Position numbers and translations under genes: made by a program | Notes under the pieces: generated by a model | The model's database searches: none | Told to the model about the DNA's origin: nothing | What the model saw: the letters and a program-made list of their open reading frames with translations, nothing else | DNA from: Phylloscopus collybita | Lineage: Eukaryota; Chordata; Aves; Passeriformes; Phylloscopidae | Assembly: GCA_027886175.1 (NCBI GenBank) | Contig: JAJNNQ010000148.1 | Span: forward strand, 62,001-126,000 | Reading direction: 5' to 3' | DNA: 64,000 nucleotides | Part shown: in pieces, positions 38,063-53,300 of the stretch | How the letters are laid out: each line of letters opens with the position of its first letter | Position numbering within the stretch: the stretch's first letter is position 1

Positions 38063-41000
38063 GATTCTGCGCAATTAAATTCCTCTATAATTCTATACAA
38101 ATGAGGATATCTCCCAGGTGCAATTTACCACCAGATGGAATTTTGTCTGCCCTTGTAGTTCCAAAGGCCTCCTACAAACTGACATCAGGAACGTGAGGTG
38201 GAGACTTTGGTTTCCCATTGAAAAGGTCCACTGTTCGTGTCTAATGCTGTCTGCCTGCCACTGGGCTTCTGCCTGCCGAAATTCCACACAAATGAGGATA
38301 TCTCCTCGATGCAATCAACCACCAGACAAAACTTTGTCTGCCCTTGTAGTGCCAAAGGCCTCCTACAAACTGACATCAAGAACCTGGAGTGGAGACTTTG
38401 GTTTCCCATGGAAATGGGCCACCGTTAGTGTCTAATGTGTGCCTGCCACTAGGCTTCCGCCTATTAAAATTCCACTAAAATTCCATACAAATGAGGATGT
38501 CTCCCAGGTGCAATCTACCACCAGATGGAAGTTTGTTGGCCCCTGTAGAGCAAGAGGCCTCATACAAATTGACATCAGGAATCTGGGACAGAGACTTTGG
38601 TTTCCCATGGAAAAGGGACACCGTTCGTGTCTAATGCTGTCTGACTGCCAGTGGGCTTATGGCTACTAAAATTACATACAAATGAGGATATCTCCCAGAT
38701 GCAATATGCCACAAGTTGGAAGTTTGTCTCCTCTTGTAGTGCCAGAGGCCTCCTAGAAAATGACATTAGGATCGTGGGGTGGAGACTTTGGTTTCCCAAG
38801 GAAATGGGTCACCGTTCGTGTCTAATGCTGTCTTCCTGCCGCTGGGATTCTGCCTACTAAAATTCCACTAAAATTCCATACAAATGAGAATATCTCCCAG
38901 GTGAAATCTAACACCAGATGGAAGTTTCTTTGCCCTTGTGGTTCCAAAGGCCTCCTACAAACTGACATCAGGAACCTAGGGTGGAGACTTTGGTTTCCCA
39001 TGGAAAAGGACCACCGTTCGTGACTAATGCTGTCTGCCTGGCACTGTGGTTATGACTGCTGAAGTTCCATACAAATGAGGATATCTCCCAGGTGAAATCT
39101 ACCACCAGGTGGAAGTTTGCCTGCCCTTGTAGTGCCAAAGGCCTCCTAAAATCTGACATCAGGAACGTGGGGTGGAGACTTTGGTTTCCCATGGAAATGG
39201 GCCACCGTTTGTGTCTAATGCTATGTGCCTGCCACTGGGCTTATGCCTAGTAAAATTCCATACAAATGAGGATATCTCCCAGATGGAGTCTACTACCAGT
39301 TGAAAGTTTGTCTACCCTTTTAATGCCAATGGCCTCCTACAAACTGACATCAGGAATCTGGAGAGGACGCTTTGGTTTCCCATGGAAACAGGACACCCTT
39401 GGTGTTTAATACTGCCCCCTTGCCACTGGGCTTATGACTACTGAAATTACATACAAATGAGGATATCTCCCAGACGCAATATGCCACCAGATGGAAGTTT
39501 GTCTGCTCTTGCAGTGACAAAGGCCTCCTTCAAACTGACATTCGGAACCTCACCTGGAGACTTTGGTTTCCTATGGAAAAGGCCCACCGTTCATGTTTAA
39601 TGCTCTCTGTCGTGGCTGCTGAGTACTAAAATACCACTAAAATTCCATACAAATGAGGACATCTCCGAGGTGCAATCTACCGCCAGTTGGAAGTTTGTCT
39701 GCCCTTGTACTGCCAAAGGCCTCCTTCAAACTGACATCAGGAACATAGGATGGATAATTTCTTTTTCCATGGAAAAGGGCCACTGTTCGTGTCTAATGCT
39801 GTCTGAGTGCCAGTGGGCATATGCCTACTAATATTCCCTACAAATGAGGTTATCTCCCAAATAGAATTTCCCACCAGATGGAAGTTTGTCTGCCCTTGTA
39901 CTGCCAAAGGTCTCCTAAAACCTGACTTCAGGAACGTGGCATGGAGACTTTGGTTGCCCATAGGAAAAGGGCCACCGTTCATGTCTAATGCTGTCTGCCT
40001 GCCACTGGGCTTCTACCTGCTGAAATTCCATACAAATGAGGGTATCTCCCCGATGCAATCAACCACCAGACGGAAGATTGTCTGCCCTTGTAGTGCCAAA
40101 GGTCTCCTAAAACCTGACATCGGGAACGTTGTGTGGAGACTTTGGTTTCCCATGGAAAAGGACCACCGTTCGTGACTAATGCTGTCTGCCTGGCACTGTA
40201 GTTAGGACTGCAGAGGTTCCATACAAATGAGGATATCTCCCAGGTGCAATCTACCACCAGGTGGAAGTTTGTCTGCCCTTGTAGTGTCAAAGGCCTCCTA
40301 GAAACGGACAACAGGAACGTGGGGTGGAGACTTTGGTTTCCCTTAGAAATGGGCCACCGTTCGTGTCTTATGCTGTCTGCCTGCCACTGGGTTTCTACGT
40401 GCTGAAATTCCATACAAATGAGGATATCTCCCCGATGCAATCAACCACCAGACGGAAGTTTGTCTGCCCTTGTACTGCCAAATGCCTCCTAAAACCTGAC
40501 ATCCGGTACGTGGTGTGGAGACTTTGGTTTCCCATGGAAAAGGACCGCCGTTCCCGTCTAATGCTGTCTGCCTGGCACTGTGGTTATGACTGCTGAAGTT
40601 GCATACAAATGAGGATATCTCCAAGGTGCAATCTACCACAAGGTGGAAGTTTGTCTGCCCTTGTAGTGCCAAAGGTCTCCTAGAAATGGACAGCGGGTAC
40701 GTGGTGTGGAGACTTTGGTTTCCCATAGAAATGAGCCACCGTTCGTGTCTAATACTGTCTGCCTGGCACTGGGCTTCTTCCTACTAAAATTCCACTAAAA
40801 TTCAATAGAAATGAGGATATCTCCCAGGTGCAATCGACAACCAGATGGAAGTTTCTCTGCCCTTATATTGGAAAATGCCTCCTACAAAGTGACATCAGCA
40901 ACGTGGGGTGGAGATTTTGGTTTCCCACGGAAAAGGGCCACCGTTCGTGTCTAATGCTCTCTGCCTGGCACTGTGGCTATGACTGCTGAAGTTCCATAGA

Positions 41001-41569
41001 AATGAGGATATCTCCCAGGTGAAATCTACCACCAGGTGGAAGTTTGTCTGCCCTTGTAGTGCCAAAGCCCTCCTAGAAACGGACATCAGGAACGTGGGGT
41101 GGAGACTTTGGTTTCCCTTAGAAATGGGTCACCGTTCGTGTCTAATGCTGTCTGCCATACACTGGGCTTATGCCTACTAAAATTCCACTAAAATTACATA
41201 CAAATGAGGATATCTCCCCGATGCAATATGCCACCAGTTGGAAGTTTGTCTGCTCTTGTAGTGCCAAAAGCCTCCTAGAAACGGACATCAGGAACGTGGG
41301 GTGGAGACTTTGGTTTCCCATAGAAATGGGCCACCGTTGGTTTTCAATGCTGTTTTCTTGACACTGCGCTTCTGCCTGCTTTAATTCCACTAAAATTCCA
41401 TACAAATGAGTATATCTCCAAGCTGCAACATGCCACTAGTTGGAAGTTTGTCTGTTCTTGTAGTGCCAAAGGCCTCCTAAAAACTGACATCAGGAACCTG
41501 GCCTGGAGGCTTTGTTTTCCCCTAGAAAAGGGCCACTATTCATGTCTAATTCTGTCTACCTGTCGCTGG
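38063..41569 (-). repeat. Higher-order repeat block h4 (3,507 bp)
   Basis: About 18 reverse-oriented monomers between markers at 38,063 and 41,570. Near 40,955 one whole 191-bp monomer is missing relative to the matching place in h1 (28.5-28.7 kb), leaving the signature GCTCTCTGCCTGGCACTG. The same deletion is found again at about 53,211, so it predates the 12,256-bp duplication. Confidence 0.85.
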
Positions 41570-44500
41570 GATTCTGCGCAATTAAATTCCTCTATAATTC
41601 TATACAAATGAGGATATCTCCCAGGTGCAATTTACCACCAGATGGAATTTTGTCTGCCCTTGTAGTTCCAAAGGCCTCCTACAAACTGACATCAGGAACG
41701 TGAGGTGGAGACTTTGGTTTCCCATTGAAAAGGTCCACTGTTCGTGTCTAATGCTGTCTGCCTGCCACTGGGCTTCTGCCTGCTGAAATTCCACACAAAT
41801 GAGGATATCTCCTCGATGCAATCAACCACCAGACAAAACTTTGTCTGCCCTTGTAGTGCCAAAGGCCTCCTACAAACTGACATCAGGAACCTGGAGTGGA
41901 GACTTTGGTTTCCCATGGAAATGGGCCACCGTTAGTGTCTAATGTGTGCCTGCCACTAGGCTTCCGCCTATTAAAATTCCACTAAAATTCCATACAAATG
42001 AGGATGTCTCCCAGGTGCAATCTACAACCAGATGGAAGTTTGTTGGCCCCTGTAGAGCAAGAGGCCTCATACAAATTGACATCAGGAATCTGGGACAGAG
42101 ACTTTGGTTTCCCATGGAAAAGGGACACCGTTCGTGTCTAATGCTGTCTGACTGCCAGTGGGCTTATGGCTACTAAAATTACATACAAATGAGGATATCT
42201 CCCAGATGCAATATGCCACAAGTTGGAAGTTTGTCTCCTCTTGTAGTGCCAGAGGCCTCCTAGAAAATGACATTAGGATCGTGGGGTGGAGACTTTGGTT
42301 TCCCAAGGAAATGGGTCACCGTTCGTGTCTAATGCTGTCTTCCTGCCGCTGGGATTCTGCCTACTAAAATTCCACTAAAATTCCATACAAATGAGAATAT
42401 CTCCCAGGTGAAATCTAACACCAGATGGAAGTTTCTTTGCCCTTGTGGTTCCAAAGGCCTCCTACAAACTGACATCAGGAACCTAGGGTGGAGACTTTGG
42501 TTTCCCATGGAAAAGGACCACCGTTCGTGACTAATGCTGTCTGCCTGGCACTGTGGTTATGACTGTTGAAGTTCCATACAAATGAGGATATCTCCCAGGT
42601 GAAATCTACCACCAGGTGGAAGTTTGCCTGCCCTTGTAGTGCCAAAGGCCTCCTAAAAACTGACATCAGGAACGTGGGGTGGAGACTTTGGTTTCCCATG
42701 GAAATGGGCCACCGTTTGTGTCTAATGCTATGTGCCTGCCACTGGGCTTATGCCTAGTAAAATTCCATACAAATGAGGATATCTCCCAGATGGAGTCTAC
42801 TACCAGTTGAAAGTTTGTCTACCCTTTTAATGCCAATGGCCACCTACAAACTGACATCAGGAATCTGGAGAGGACGCTTTGGTTTCGCATGGAAACAGGA
42901 CACCCTTGGTGTTTAATACTGCCCCCTTGCCACTGGGCTTATGACTACTGAAATTACATACAAATGAGGATATCTCCCAGACGCAATATGCCACCAGATG
43001 GAAGTTTGTCTGCTCTTGCAGTGACAAAGGCCTCCTTCAAACTGACATTCGGAACCTCACCTGGAGACTTTGGTTTCCTATGGAAAAGGCCCACCGTTCA
43101 TGTTTAATGCTCTCTGTCGTGGCTGCTGAGTACTAAAATACCACTAAAATTCCATACAAATGAGGACATCTCCGAGGTGCAATCTACCGCCAGTTGGAAG
43201 TTTGTCTGCCCTTGTAGTACCAAAGGCCTCCTTCAAACTGACATCAGGAACATAGGATGGATAATTTCTTTTTCCATGGAAAAGGGCCACTGTTCGTGAC
43301 TAATGCTGTCTGCCTGGCACTGTAGTTAGGACTGCAGAGGTTCCATACAAATGAGGATATCTCCCAGGTGCAATCTACCACCAGGTGGAAGTTTGTCTGC
43401 CCTTGTAGTGTCAAAGGCCTCCTAGAAACTGACATCAGGAACGTGAGGTGGAGACTTTGGTTTCCCATTGAAAAGGTCCACTGTTCGTGTCTAATGCTGT
43501 CTGCCTGCCACTGGGCTTCTGCCTGCTGAAATTCCATACAAATGAGGATATCTCCACGATGCAATCAACCACCAGACAAAACTTTGTCTGCCCTTGTAGT
43601 GCCAAAGGCCTCCTACAAACTGACATCAGGAACCTGGAGTGGAGACTTTGGTTTCCCATGGAAAAGGGACACCGTTCGTGTCTAATGCTGTCTGACTGCC
43701 TGTGGGTTTATGGCTACTAAAATTACATACAAATGAGGATATCTCCCAGATGCAATATGCCACCAGTTGGAAGTTTGTCTCCTCTTGTAGTGCCAGAGGC
43801 CTCCTAGAAAATGACATTAGGATCGTGGGGTGGAGACTTTGGTTTCCCAAGGAAATGGGTCACCGTTCGTGTCTAATGCTGTCTTCCTGCCGCTGGGCTT
43901 CTGCCTACTAAAATTCCACTAAAATTCCATACAAATGAGAATATCTCCCAGGTGAAATCTAACACCAGATGGAAGTTTCTTTGCCCTTGTGGTTCCAAAG
44001 GCCTCCTACAAACTGACATCAGGAACCTAGGGTGGAGACTTTGGTTTCCCATGGAAAAGGACCACCGTTCGCGTCTAATGCTGTCTGCCTGGCACTGGGG
44101 TTATGACTGCTGAAGTTCCATACAAATGAGGATATCTCCCAGGTGAAATCTACCACCAGGTGGAAGTTTGCCTGCCCTTGTAGTGCCAAAGGCCTCCTAA
44201 AAACTGACATCAGGAACGTGGGGTGGAGACTTTGGTTTCCCATGGAAATGGGCCACCGTTTGTGTCTAATGCTATGTGCCTGCCACTGGGCTTATGCCTA
44301 GTAAAATTCCATACAAATGAGGATATCTCCCAGATGGAGTCTACTACCAGTTGAAAGTTTGTCTACCCTTTTAATGCCAATGGCCTCCTACAAACTGACA
44401 TCAGGAATCTGGAGAGGACGCTTTGGTTTCCCATGGAAACAGGACACCCTTGGTGTTTAATACTGCCCCCTTGCCACTGGGCTTATGACTACTGAAATTA

Positions 44501-46811
44501 CATACAAATGAGGATATCTCCCAGACGCAATATGCCACCAGATGGAAGTTTGTCTGCTCTTGCAGTGACAAAGGCCTCCTTCAAACTGACATTCGGAACC
44601 TCACCTGGAGACTTTGGTTTCCTATGGAAAAGGCCCACCGTTCATGTTTAATGCTCTCTGTTGTGGCTGCTGAGTACTAAAATACCACTAAAATTCCATA
44701 CAAATGAGGACATCTCCGAGGTGCAATCTACCGCCAGTTGGAAGTTTGTCTGCCCTTGTACTGCCAAAGGCCTCCTTCAAACTGACATCAGGAACATAGG
44801 ATGGATAATTTCTTTTTCCATGGAAAAGGGCCACTGTTCGTGTCTAATGCTGTCTGAGTGCCAGTGGGCATATGCCTGCTAATATTCCCTACAAATGAGG
44901 TTATCTCCCAAATAGAATTTCCCACCAGATGGAAGTTTGTCTGCCCTTGTACTGCCAAAGGTCTCCTAAAACCTGACTTCAGGAACGTGGCATGGAGACT
45001 TTGGTTGCCCATAGGAAAAGGGCCACCGTTCATGTCTAATGCTGTCTGCCTGCCACTGGGCTTCTACCTGCTGAAATTCCATACAAATGAAGATATCTCC
45101 CCGATGCAATCAACCACCAGACGGAAGATTGTCTGCCCTTGTACTGCCAAAGGTCTCCTAAAACCTGACATCGGGAACGTTGTGTGGAGACTTTGGTTTC
45201 CCATGGAAAAGGACCACCGTTCGTGACTAATGCTGTCTGCCTGGCACTGTAGTTAGGACTGCAGAGGTTCCATACAAATGAGGATATCTCCCAGGTGCAA
45301 TCTACCACCAGGTGGAAGTTTGTCTGCCCTTGTAGTGCCAAAGGCCTCCTAGAAACGGACAGCAGGAACGTGGGGTGGAGACTTTGGTTTCCCTTAGAAA
45401 TGGGCCACCGTTCGTGTCTTATGCTGTCTGCCTGCCACTGGGTTTCTACGTGCTGAAATTCCATACAAATGAGGATATCTCCCCGATGCAATCAACCACC
45501 AGACGGAAGTTTGTCTGCCCTTGTACTGCCAAATGCCTCCTAAAACCTGACATCCGGTACGTGGTGTGGAGACTTTGGTTTCCCATGGAAAAGGACCGCC
45601 GTTCCCGCCTAATGCTGTCTGCCTGGCACTGTCGTTATGACTGCTGAAGTTGCATACAAATGAGGATATCTCCAAGGTGCAATCTACCACGAGGTGGAAG
45701 TTTGTCTGCCCTTGTAGTGCCAAAGGTCTCCTAGAAATGGACAGCGGGTACGTGGTGTGGAGACTTTGGTTTCCCATAGAAATGAGCCACCGTTCGTGTC
45801 TAATACTGTCTGCCTGCCACTGGGCTTCTTCCTACTAAAATTCCACTAAAATTCAATAGAAATGAGGATATCTCCCAGGTGCAATCGACAACCAGATGGA
45901 AGTTTCTCTGCCCTTATATTGGAAAATGCCTCCTACAAAGTGACATCAGCAACGTGGGGTGGAGATTTTGGTTTCCCACGGAAAAGGGCCACCGTTCGTG
46001 TCTAATGCTGTCTGCCTGGCACTGGGGTTATGCCTGCTGAAATCCCTCACAAATGAGGATGTCTCCCAGGTGCAATCTACCATCCGTTGGAAGTTTGTCT
46101 GCCCTTGTAGTGCCAAAGGCCTCCTAAAAACTGACATCAGGAACGTGCGGTGGAGACTTTGGTTTCCCAAAGAAATTTGCCACCGTTCGCGTCTAATGCT
46201 GTCTGCCTGGCACTGTGGCTATGACTGCTGAAGTTCCATAGAAATGAGGATATCTCCCAGGTGAAATCTACCACCAGGTGGAAGTTTGTCTGCCCTTGTA
46301 GTGCCAAAGCCCTCCTAGAAACGGACATCAGGAACGTGGGGTGGAGACTTTGGTTTCCCTTAGAAATGGGTCACCGTTCGTGCCTAATGCTGTCTGCCAT
46401 ACACTGGGCTTATGCCTACTAAAATTCCACTAAAATTACATACAAATGAGGATATCTCCCCGATGCAATATGCCACCAGTTGGAAGTTTGTCTGCTCTTG
46501 TAGTGCCAAAAGCCTCCTAGAAACGGACATCAGGAACGTGGGGTGGAGACTTTGGTTTCCCAAGGAAATGGGCCACCGTTGGTTTTCAATGCTGTTTTCT
46601 TGACACTGCGCTTCTGCCTGCTTTAATTCCACTAAAATTCCATACAAATGAGTATATCTCCAAGCTGCAATATGCCACTAGTTGGAAGTTTGTCTGTTCT
46701 TTTCGTGCCAAAGGCCTCCTAAAAACTGACATCAGGAACCTGGCCTGGAGGCTTTGTTTTCCCCTAGAAAAGGGCCACTATTCATGTCTAATTCTGTCTA
46801 CCTGTCGCTGG
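41570..46811 (-). repeat. Higher-order repeat block h5 (5,242 bp, copy of h2)
   Basis: Copy of 29,314-34,555 at +12,256 bp, with the same internal 1,544-bp partial duplication. Confidence 0.88.
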
Positions 46812-49800
46812 GATTCTGCGCAATTAAATTCCTCTATAATTCTATACAAATGAGGATATCTCCCAGGTGCAATTTACCACCAGATGGAATTTTGTCTGCC
46901 CTTGTAGTTCCAAAGGCCTCCTACAAACTGACATCAGGAACGTGAGGTGGAGACTTTGGTTTCCCATGGAAATGGGCCACCGTTAGTGTCTAATGTGTGC
47001 CTGCCACTAGGCTTCCGCCTATTAAAATTCCACTAAAATTCCATACAAATGAGGATGTCTCCCAGGTGCAATCTACCACCAGATGGAAGTTTGTCGGCCC
47101 CTGTAGAGCAAGAGGCTTCATACAAATTGACATCAGGAATCTGGGTCAGAGACTTTGGTTTCCCATGGAAAAGGGACACCGTTCGTGTCTAATGCTGTCT
47201 GACTGCCAGTGGGCTTATGGCTACTAAAATTAAATACAAATGAGGATATCTCCCAGATGCAATATGCCACAAGTTGGAAGTTTGTCTCCTCTTGTAGTGC
47301 CAGAGGCCTCCTAGAAAATGACATTAGGATCGTGGGGTGGAGACTTTGGTTTCCCAAGGAAATGGGTCACCGTTCGTGTCTAATGCTGTCTTCCTGCCGC
47401 TGGGATTCTGCCTACTAAAATTCCACTAAAATTCCATACAAATGAGAATATCTCCCAGGTGAAATCTAACACCAGATGGAAGTTTCTTTGCCCTTGTGGT
47501 TCCAAAGGCCTCCTACAAACTGACATCAGGAACCTAGGGTGGAGACTTTGGTTTCCCATGGAAAAGGACCACCGTTCGTGACTAATGCTGTCTGCCTGGC
47601 ACTGTGGTTATGACTGCTGAAGTTCCATACAAATGAGGATATCTCCCAGGTGAAATCTACCACCAGGTGGAAGTTTGCCTGCCCTTGTAGTGCCAAAGGC
47701 CTCCTAAAAACTGACATCAGGAACGTGGGGTGGAGACTTTGGTTTCCCATGGAAATGGGCCACCGTTTGTGTCTAATGCTATGTGCCTGCCACTGGGCTT
47801 ATGCCTAGTAAAATTCCATACAAATGAGGATATCTCCCAGATGGAGTCTACTACCAGTTGAAAGTTTGTCTACCCTTTTAATGCCAATGGCCTCCTACAA
47901 ACTGACATCAGGAATCTGGAGAGGACGCTTTGGTTTCCCATGGAAACAGGACACCCTTGGTGTTTAATACTGCCCCCTTGCCACTGGGCTTATGACTACT
48001 GAAATTACATACAAATGAGGATATCTCCCAGACGCAATATGCCACCAGATGGAAGTTTGTCTGCTCTTGCAGTGACAAAGGCCTCCTTCAAACTGACATT
48101 CGGAACCTCACCTGGAGACTTTGGTTTCCTATGGAAAAGGCCCACCGTTCATGTTTAATGCTCTCTGTCGTGGCTGCTGAGTACTAAAATACCACTAAAA
48201 TTCCATACAAATGAGGACATCTCCGAGGTGCAATCTACCGCCAGTTGGAAGTTTGTCTGCCCTTGTACTGCCAAAGGCCTCCTTCAAACTGACATCAGGA
48301 ACATAGGATGGATAATTTCTTTTTCCATGGAAAAGGGCCACTGTTCGTGTCTAATGCTGTCTGAGTGCCAGTGGGCATATGCCTACTAATATTCCCTACA
48401 AATGAGGTTATCTCCCAAATAGAATTTCCCACCAGATGGAAGTTTGTCTGCCCTTGTACTGCCAAAGGTCTCCTAAAACCTGACATCGGGAACGTTGTGT
48501 GGAGACTTTGGTTTCCCATGGAAAAGGACCACCGTTCGTGACTAATGCTGTCTGCCTGGCACTGTAGTTAGGACTGCAGAGGTTCCATACAAATGAGGAT
48601 ATCTCCCAGGTGCAATCTACCACCAGGTGGAAGTTTGTCTGCCCTTGTAGTGCCAAAGGCCTCCTAGAAACGGACAATAGGAACGTGGGGTGGAGACTTT
48701 AGTTTCCCTTAGAAATGGGCCACCGTTCGTGTCTTATGCTGTCTGCCTGCCACTGGGTTTCTATGTGCTGAAATTCCATACAAATGAGGATATCTCCCAG
48801 GTGCAATCGACAACCAGATGGAAGTGTCTCTGCCCTTATATTGGAAAATGCCTCCTACAAAGTGACATCAGCAACGTGGGGTGGAGATTTTGGTTTCCCA
48901 TTGAAAAGGGCCACCGTTCGTGTCTAATGCTGTCTGCCTGGCACTGGGGTTATGCCTGCTGAAATCCCTTCACAAATGAGGATATCTCCCAGATGGAATC
49001 TACCGCTCGTTGGAAGTTTGTCTGCCCTTGTAGTGCCAAAGGCCTCCTAAAAACTGACATCAGGAACGTGGGGTGAAGACTTTGGTTTCCCAAGGAAATG
49101 GGCCACCGTTCGTGTCTAATGCTGTCTGCCTGCCGCTGGGCTACTGCCCGCTGAAATTCCAAAGAAATTTGGAAATCTCTCTGATGCAATCAACCACCTG
49201 ACGGAAGATTGTCTGCCCCTGTAGTGCCAAAGGCTTCCTAGAAACTGACATTAGGAACCTGGGGTGGAGACTTCGGTTTCCCTTGGAAATGGGCCAGCGT
49301 TCGTGTCTAATGCTGTCTGCCTGGCACTGTGGTTATGACTGCTGAAGTTCCATACAAATGAGGATATCTCCAAGGTGCAATCTACCACAAGGTGGAAGTT
49401 TGTCTGCCCTTGTAGTGCCAAAGGCCTCCTAGAAACGGACATCGGTTACATGGTGTGGAGACTTTGGTTTCCCATAGAAATGAGCCACCGTTCCTGTCTA
49501 ATGCTGTCGCCCTGCCACTGGGATTCTTCCTACTAAAATTCCACTAAAATTCCATACAAATGACGATATCTCCCAGGTGAAATCGACAACGAGATGGAAG
49601 TTTCTCTGCCCTTATATTGCAAAATGCCTCCTACAAAGTGACATCAGCAACGTGGGGTGGAGATTTTGGTTTCCCATTGAAAAGGGCCAACGTTCGTGTC
49701 TAATGCTGTCTGCCTGGCACTGGGGTTATGCCTGCTGAAATTCCTCACAAATGAGGATATCTCCCAAATGGAATCTACCACCAGGTGGAAGTTTGTCTGC

Positions 49801-50318
49801 CCTCGTAGTGCCAAAGGCCTCCTAAAAACTGACATCAGGAACGTGCGGTGGAGACTTTGGTTTCCCTTAGAAATGGGTCACCGTTCGTGTCTAATGCTGT
49901 CTGCCATACACTGGGCTTATGCCTACTAAAATTCCACTAAAATTACATACAAATGAGGATATCTCCCCGATGCAATATGCCACCAGTTGGAAGTTTGTCT
50001 GCTCTTGTAGTGCCAAAAGCCTCCTAGAAACGGACATCAGGAACGTGGGGTGGAGACTTTGGTTTCCCATGGAAATGGGCCACCGTTGGTTTTCAATGCT
50101 GTTTTCTTGACACTGCGCTTCTGCCTGCTTTAATTCCACTAAAATTCCATACAAATGAGTATATCTCCAAGCTGCAATATGCCACTAGTTGGAAGTTTGT
50201 CTGTTCTTGTAGTGCCAAAGGCCTCCTAAAAACTGACATCAGGAACCTGGCCTGGAGGCTTTGTTTTCCCCTAGAAAAGGGCCACTATTCATGTCTAATT
50301 CTGTCTACCTGTCGCTGG
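46812..50318 (-). repeat. Higher-order repeat block h6 (3,507 bp, copy of h3)
   Basis: Copy of 34,556-38,062 at +12,256 bp, including the AATTTGGAAATCTC monomer near 49,164. Confidence 0.88.
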
Positions 50319-53300
50319 GATTCTGCGCAATTAAATTCCTCTATAATTCTATACAAATGAGGATATCTCCCAGGTGCAATTTACCACCAGATGGAATTTT
50401 GTCTGCCCTTGTAGTTCCAAAGGCCTCCTACAAACTGACATCAGGAACGTGAGGTGGAGACTTTGGTTTCCCATTGAAAAGGTCCACTGTTCGTGTCTAA
50501 TGCTGTCTGCCTGCCACTGGGCTTCTGCCTGCCGAAATTCCACACAAATGAGGATATCTCCTCGATGCAATCAACCACCAGACAAAACTTTGTCTGCCCT
50601 TGTAGTGCCAAAGGCCTCCTACAAACTGACATCAAGAACCTGGAGTGGAGACTTTGGTTTCCCATGGAAATGGGCCACCGTTAGTGTCTAATGTGTGCCT
50701 GCCACTAGGCTTCCGCCTATTAAAATTCCACTAAAATTCCATACAAATGAGGATGTCTCCCAGGTGCAATCTACCACCAGATGGAAGTTTGTTGGCCCCT
50801 GTAGAGCAAGAGGCCTCATACAAATTGACATCAGGAATCTGGGACAGAGACTTTGGTTTCCCATGGAAAAGGGACACCGTTCGTGTCTAATGCTGTCTGA
50901 CTGCCAGTGGGCTTATGGCTACTAAAATTACATACAAATGAGGATATCTCCCAGATGCAATATGCCACAAGTTGGAAGTTTGTCTCCTCTTGTAGTGCCA
51001 GAGGCCTCCTAGAAAATGACATTAGGATCGTGGGGTGGAGACTTTGGTTTCCCAAGGAAATGGGTCACCGTTCGTGTCTAATGCTGTCTTCCTGCCGCTG
51101 GGATTCTGCCTACTAAAATTCCACTAAAATTCCATACAAATGAGAATATCTCCCAGGTGAAATCTAACACCAGATGGAAGTTTCTTTGCCCTTGTGGTTC
51201 CAAAGGCCTCCTACAAACTGACATCAGGAACCTAGGGTGGAGACTTTGGTTTCCCATGGAAAAGGACCACCGTTCGTGACTAATGCTGTCTGCCTGGCAC
51301 TGTGGTTATGACTGCTGAAGTTCCATACAAATGAGGATATCTCCCAGGTGAAATCTACCACCAGGTGGAAGTTTGCCTGCCCTTGTAGTGCCAAAGGCCT
51401 CCTAAAATCTGACATCAGGAACGTGGGGTGGAGACTTTGGTTTCCCATGGAAATGGGCCACCGTTTGTGTCTAATGCTATGTGCCTGCCACTGGGCTTAT
51501 GCCTAGTAAAATTCCATACAAATGAGGATATCTCCCAGATGGAGTCTACTACCAGTTGAAAGTTTGTCTACCCTTTTAATGCCAATGGCCTCCTACAAAC
51601 TGACATCAGGAATCTGGAGAGGACGCTTTGGTTTCCCATGGAAACAGGACACCCTTGGTGTTTAATACTGCCCCCTTGCCACTGGGCTTATGACTACTGA
51701 AATTACATACAAATGAGGATATCTCCCAGACGCAATATGCCACCAGATGGAAGTTTGTCTGCTCTTGCAGTGACAAAGGCCTCCTTCAAACTGACATTCG
51801 GAACCTCACCTGGAGACTTTGGTTTCCTATGGAAAAGGCCCACCGTTCATGTTTAATGCTCTCTGTCGTGGCTGCTGAGTACTAAAATACCACTAAAATT
51901 CCATACAAATGAGGACATCTCCGAGGTGCAATCTACCGCCAGTTGGAAGTTTGTCTGCCCTTGTACTGCCAAAGGCCTCCTTCAAACTGACATCAGGAAC
52001 ATAGGATGGATAATTTCTTTTTCCATGGAAAAGGGCCACTGTTCGTGTCTAATGCTGTCTGAGTGCCAGTGGGCATATGCCTACTAATATTCCCTACAAA
52101 TGAGGTTATCTCCCAAATAGAATTTCCCACCAGATGGAAGTTTGTCTGCCCTTGTACTGCCAAAGGTCTCCTAAAACCTGACTTCAGGAACGTGGCATGG
52201 AGACTTTGGTTGCCCATAGGAAAAGGGCCACCGTTCATGTCTAATGCTGTCTGCCTGCCACTGGGCTTCTACCTGCTGAAATTCCATACAAATGAGGGTA
52301 TCTCCCCGATGCAATCAACCACCAGACGGAAGATTGTCTGCCCTTGTAGTGCCAAAGGTCTCCTAAAACCTGACATCGGGAACGTTGTGTGGAGACTTTG
52401 GTTTCCCATGGAAAAGGACCACCGTTCGTGACTAATGCTGTCTGCCTGGCACTGTAGTTAGGACTGCAGAGGTTCCATACAAATGAGGATATCTCCCAGG
52501 TGCAATCTACCACCAGGTGGAAGTTTGTCTGCCCTTGTAGTGTCAAAGGCCTCCTAGAAACGGACAACAGGAACGTGGGGTGGAGACTTTGGTTTCCCTT
52601 AGAAATGGGCCACCGTTCGTGTCTTATGCTGTCTGCCTGCCACTGGGTTTCTACGTGCTGAAATTCCATACAAATGAGGATATCTCCCCGATGCAATCAA
52701 CCACCAGACGGAAGTTTGTCTGCCCTTGTACTGCCAAATGCCTCCTAAAACCTGACATCCGGTACGTGGTGTGGAGACTTTGGTTTCCCATGGAAAAGGA
52801 CCGCCGTTCCCGTCTAATGCTGTCTGCCTGGCACTGTGGTTATGACTGCTGAAGTTGCATACAAATGAGGATATCTCCAAGGTGCAATCTACCACAAGGT
52901 GGAAGTTTGTCTGCCCTTGTAGTGCCAAAGGTCTCCTAGAAATGGACAGCGGGTACGTGGTGTGGAGACTTTGGTTTCCCATAGAAATGAGCCACCGTTC
53001 GTGTCTAATACTGTCTGCCTGGCACTGGGCTTCTTCCTACTAAAATTCCACTAAAATTCAATAGAAATGAGGATATCTCCCAGGTGCAATCGACAACCAG
53101 ATGGAAGTTTCTCTGCCCTTATATTGGAAAATGCCTCCTACAAAGTGACATCAGCAACGTGGGGTGGAGATTTTGGTTTCCCACGGAAAAGGGCCACCGT
53201 TCGTGTCTAATGCTCTCTGCCTGGCACTGTGGCTATGACTGCTGAAGTTCCATAGAAATGAGGATATCTCCCAGGTGAAATCTACCACCAGGTGGAAGTT

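Larger units (their letters stand above)
28704..40959 (-). repeat. 12,256-bp super-repeat, copy A
   Basis: From 28,704 each base I compared matches the base 12,256 bp to the right, apart from single mismatches (for example C at 30,095 against G at 42,351). Private variants are shared by both copies: GGCCACCTAC near 30,583/42,839, CTTTAGTTTCCC near 36,443/48,699 and AAAATCTGACATC near 39,148/51,404. To the left of 28,704 the match at this offset fails (28,699 against 40,955). The unit has about 63 monomers. It contains one long (5,242-bp) and two short (3,507-bp) marker-to-marker intervals. Confidence 0.93.
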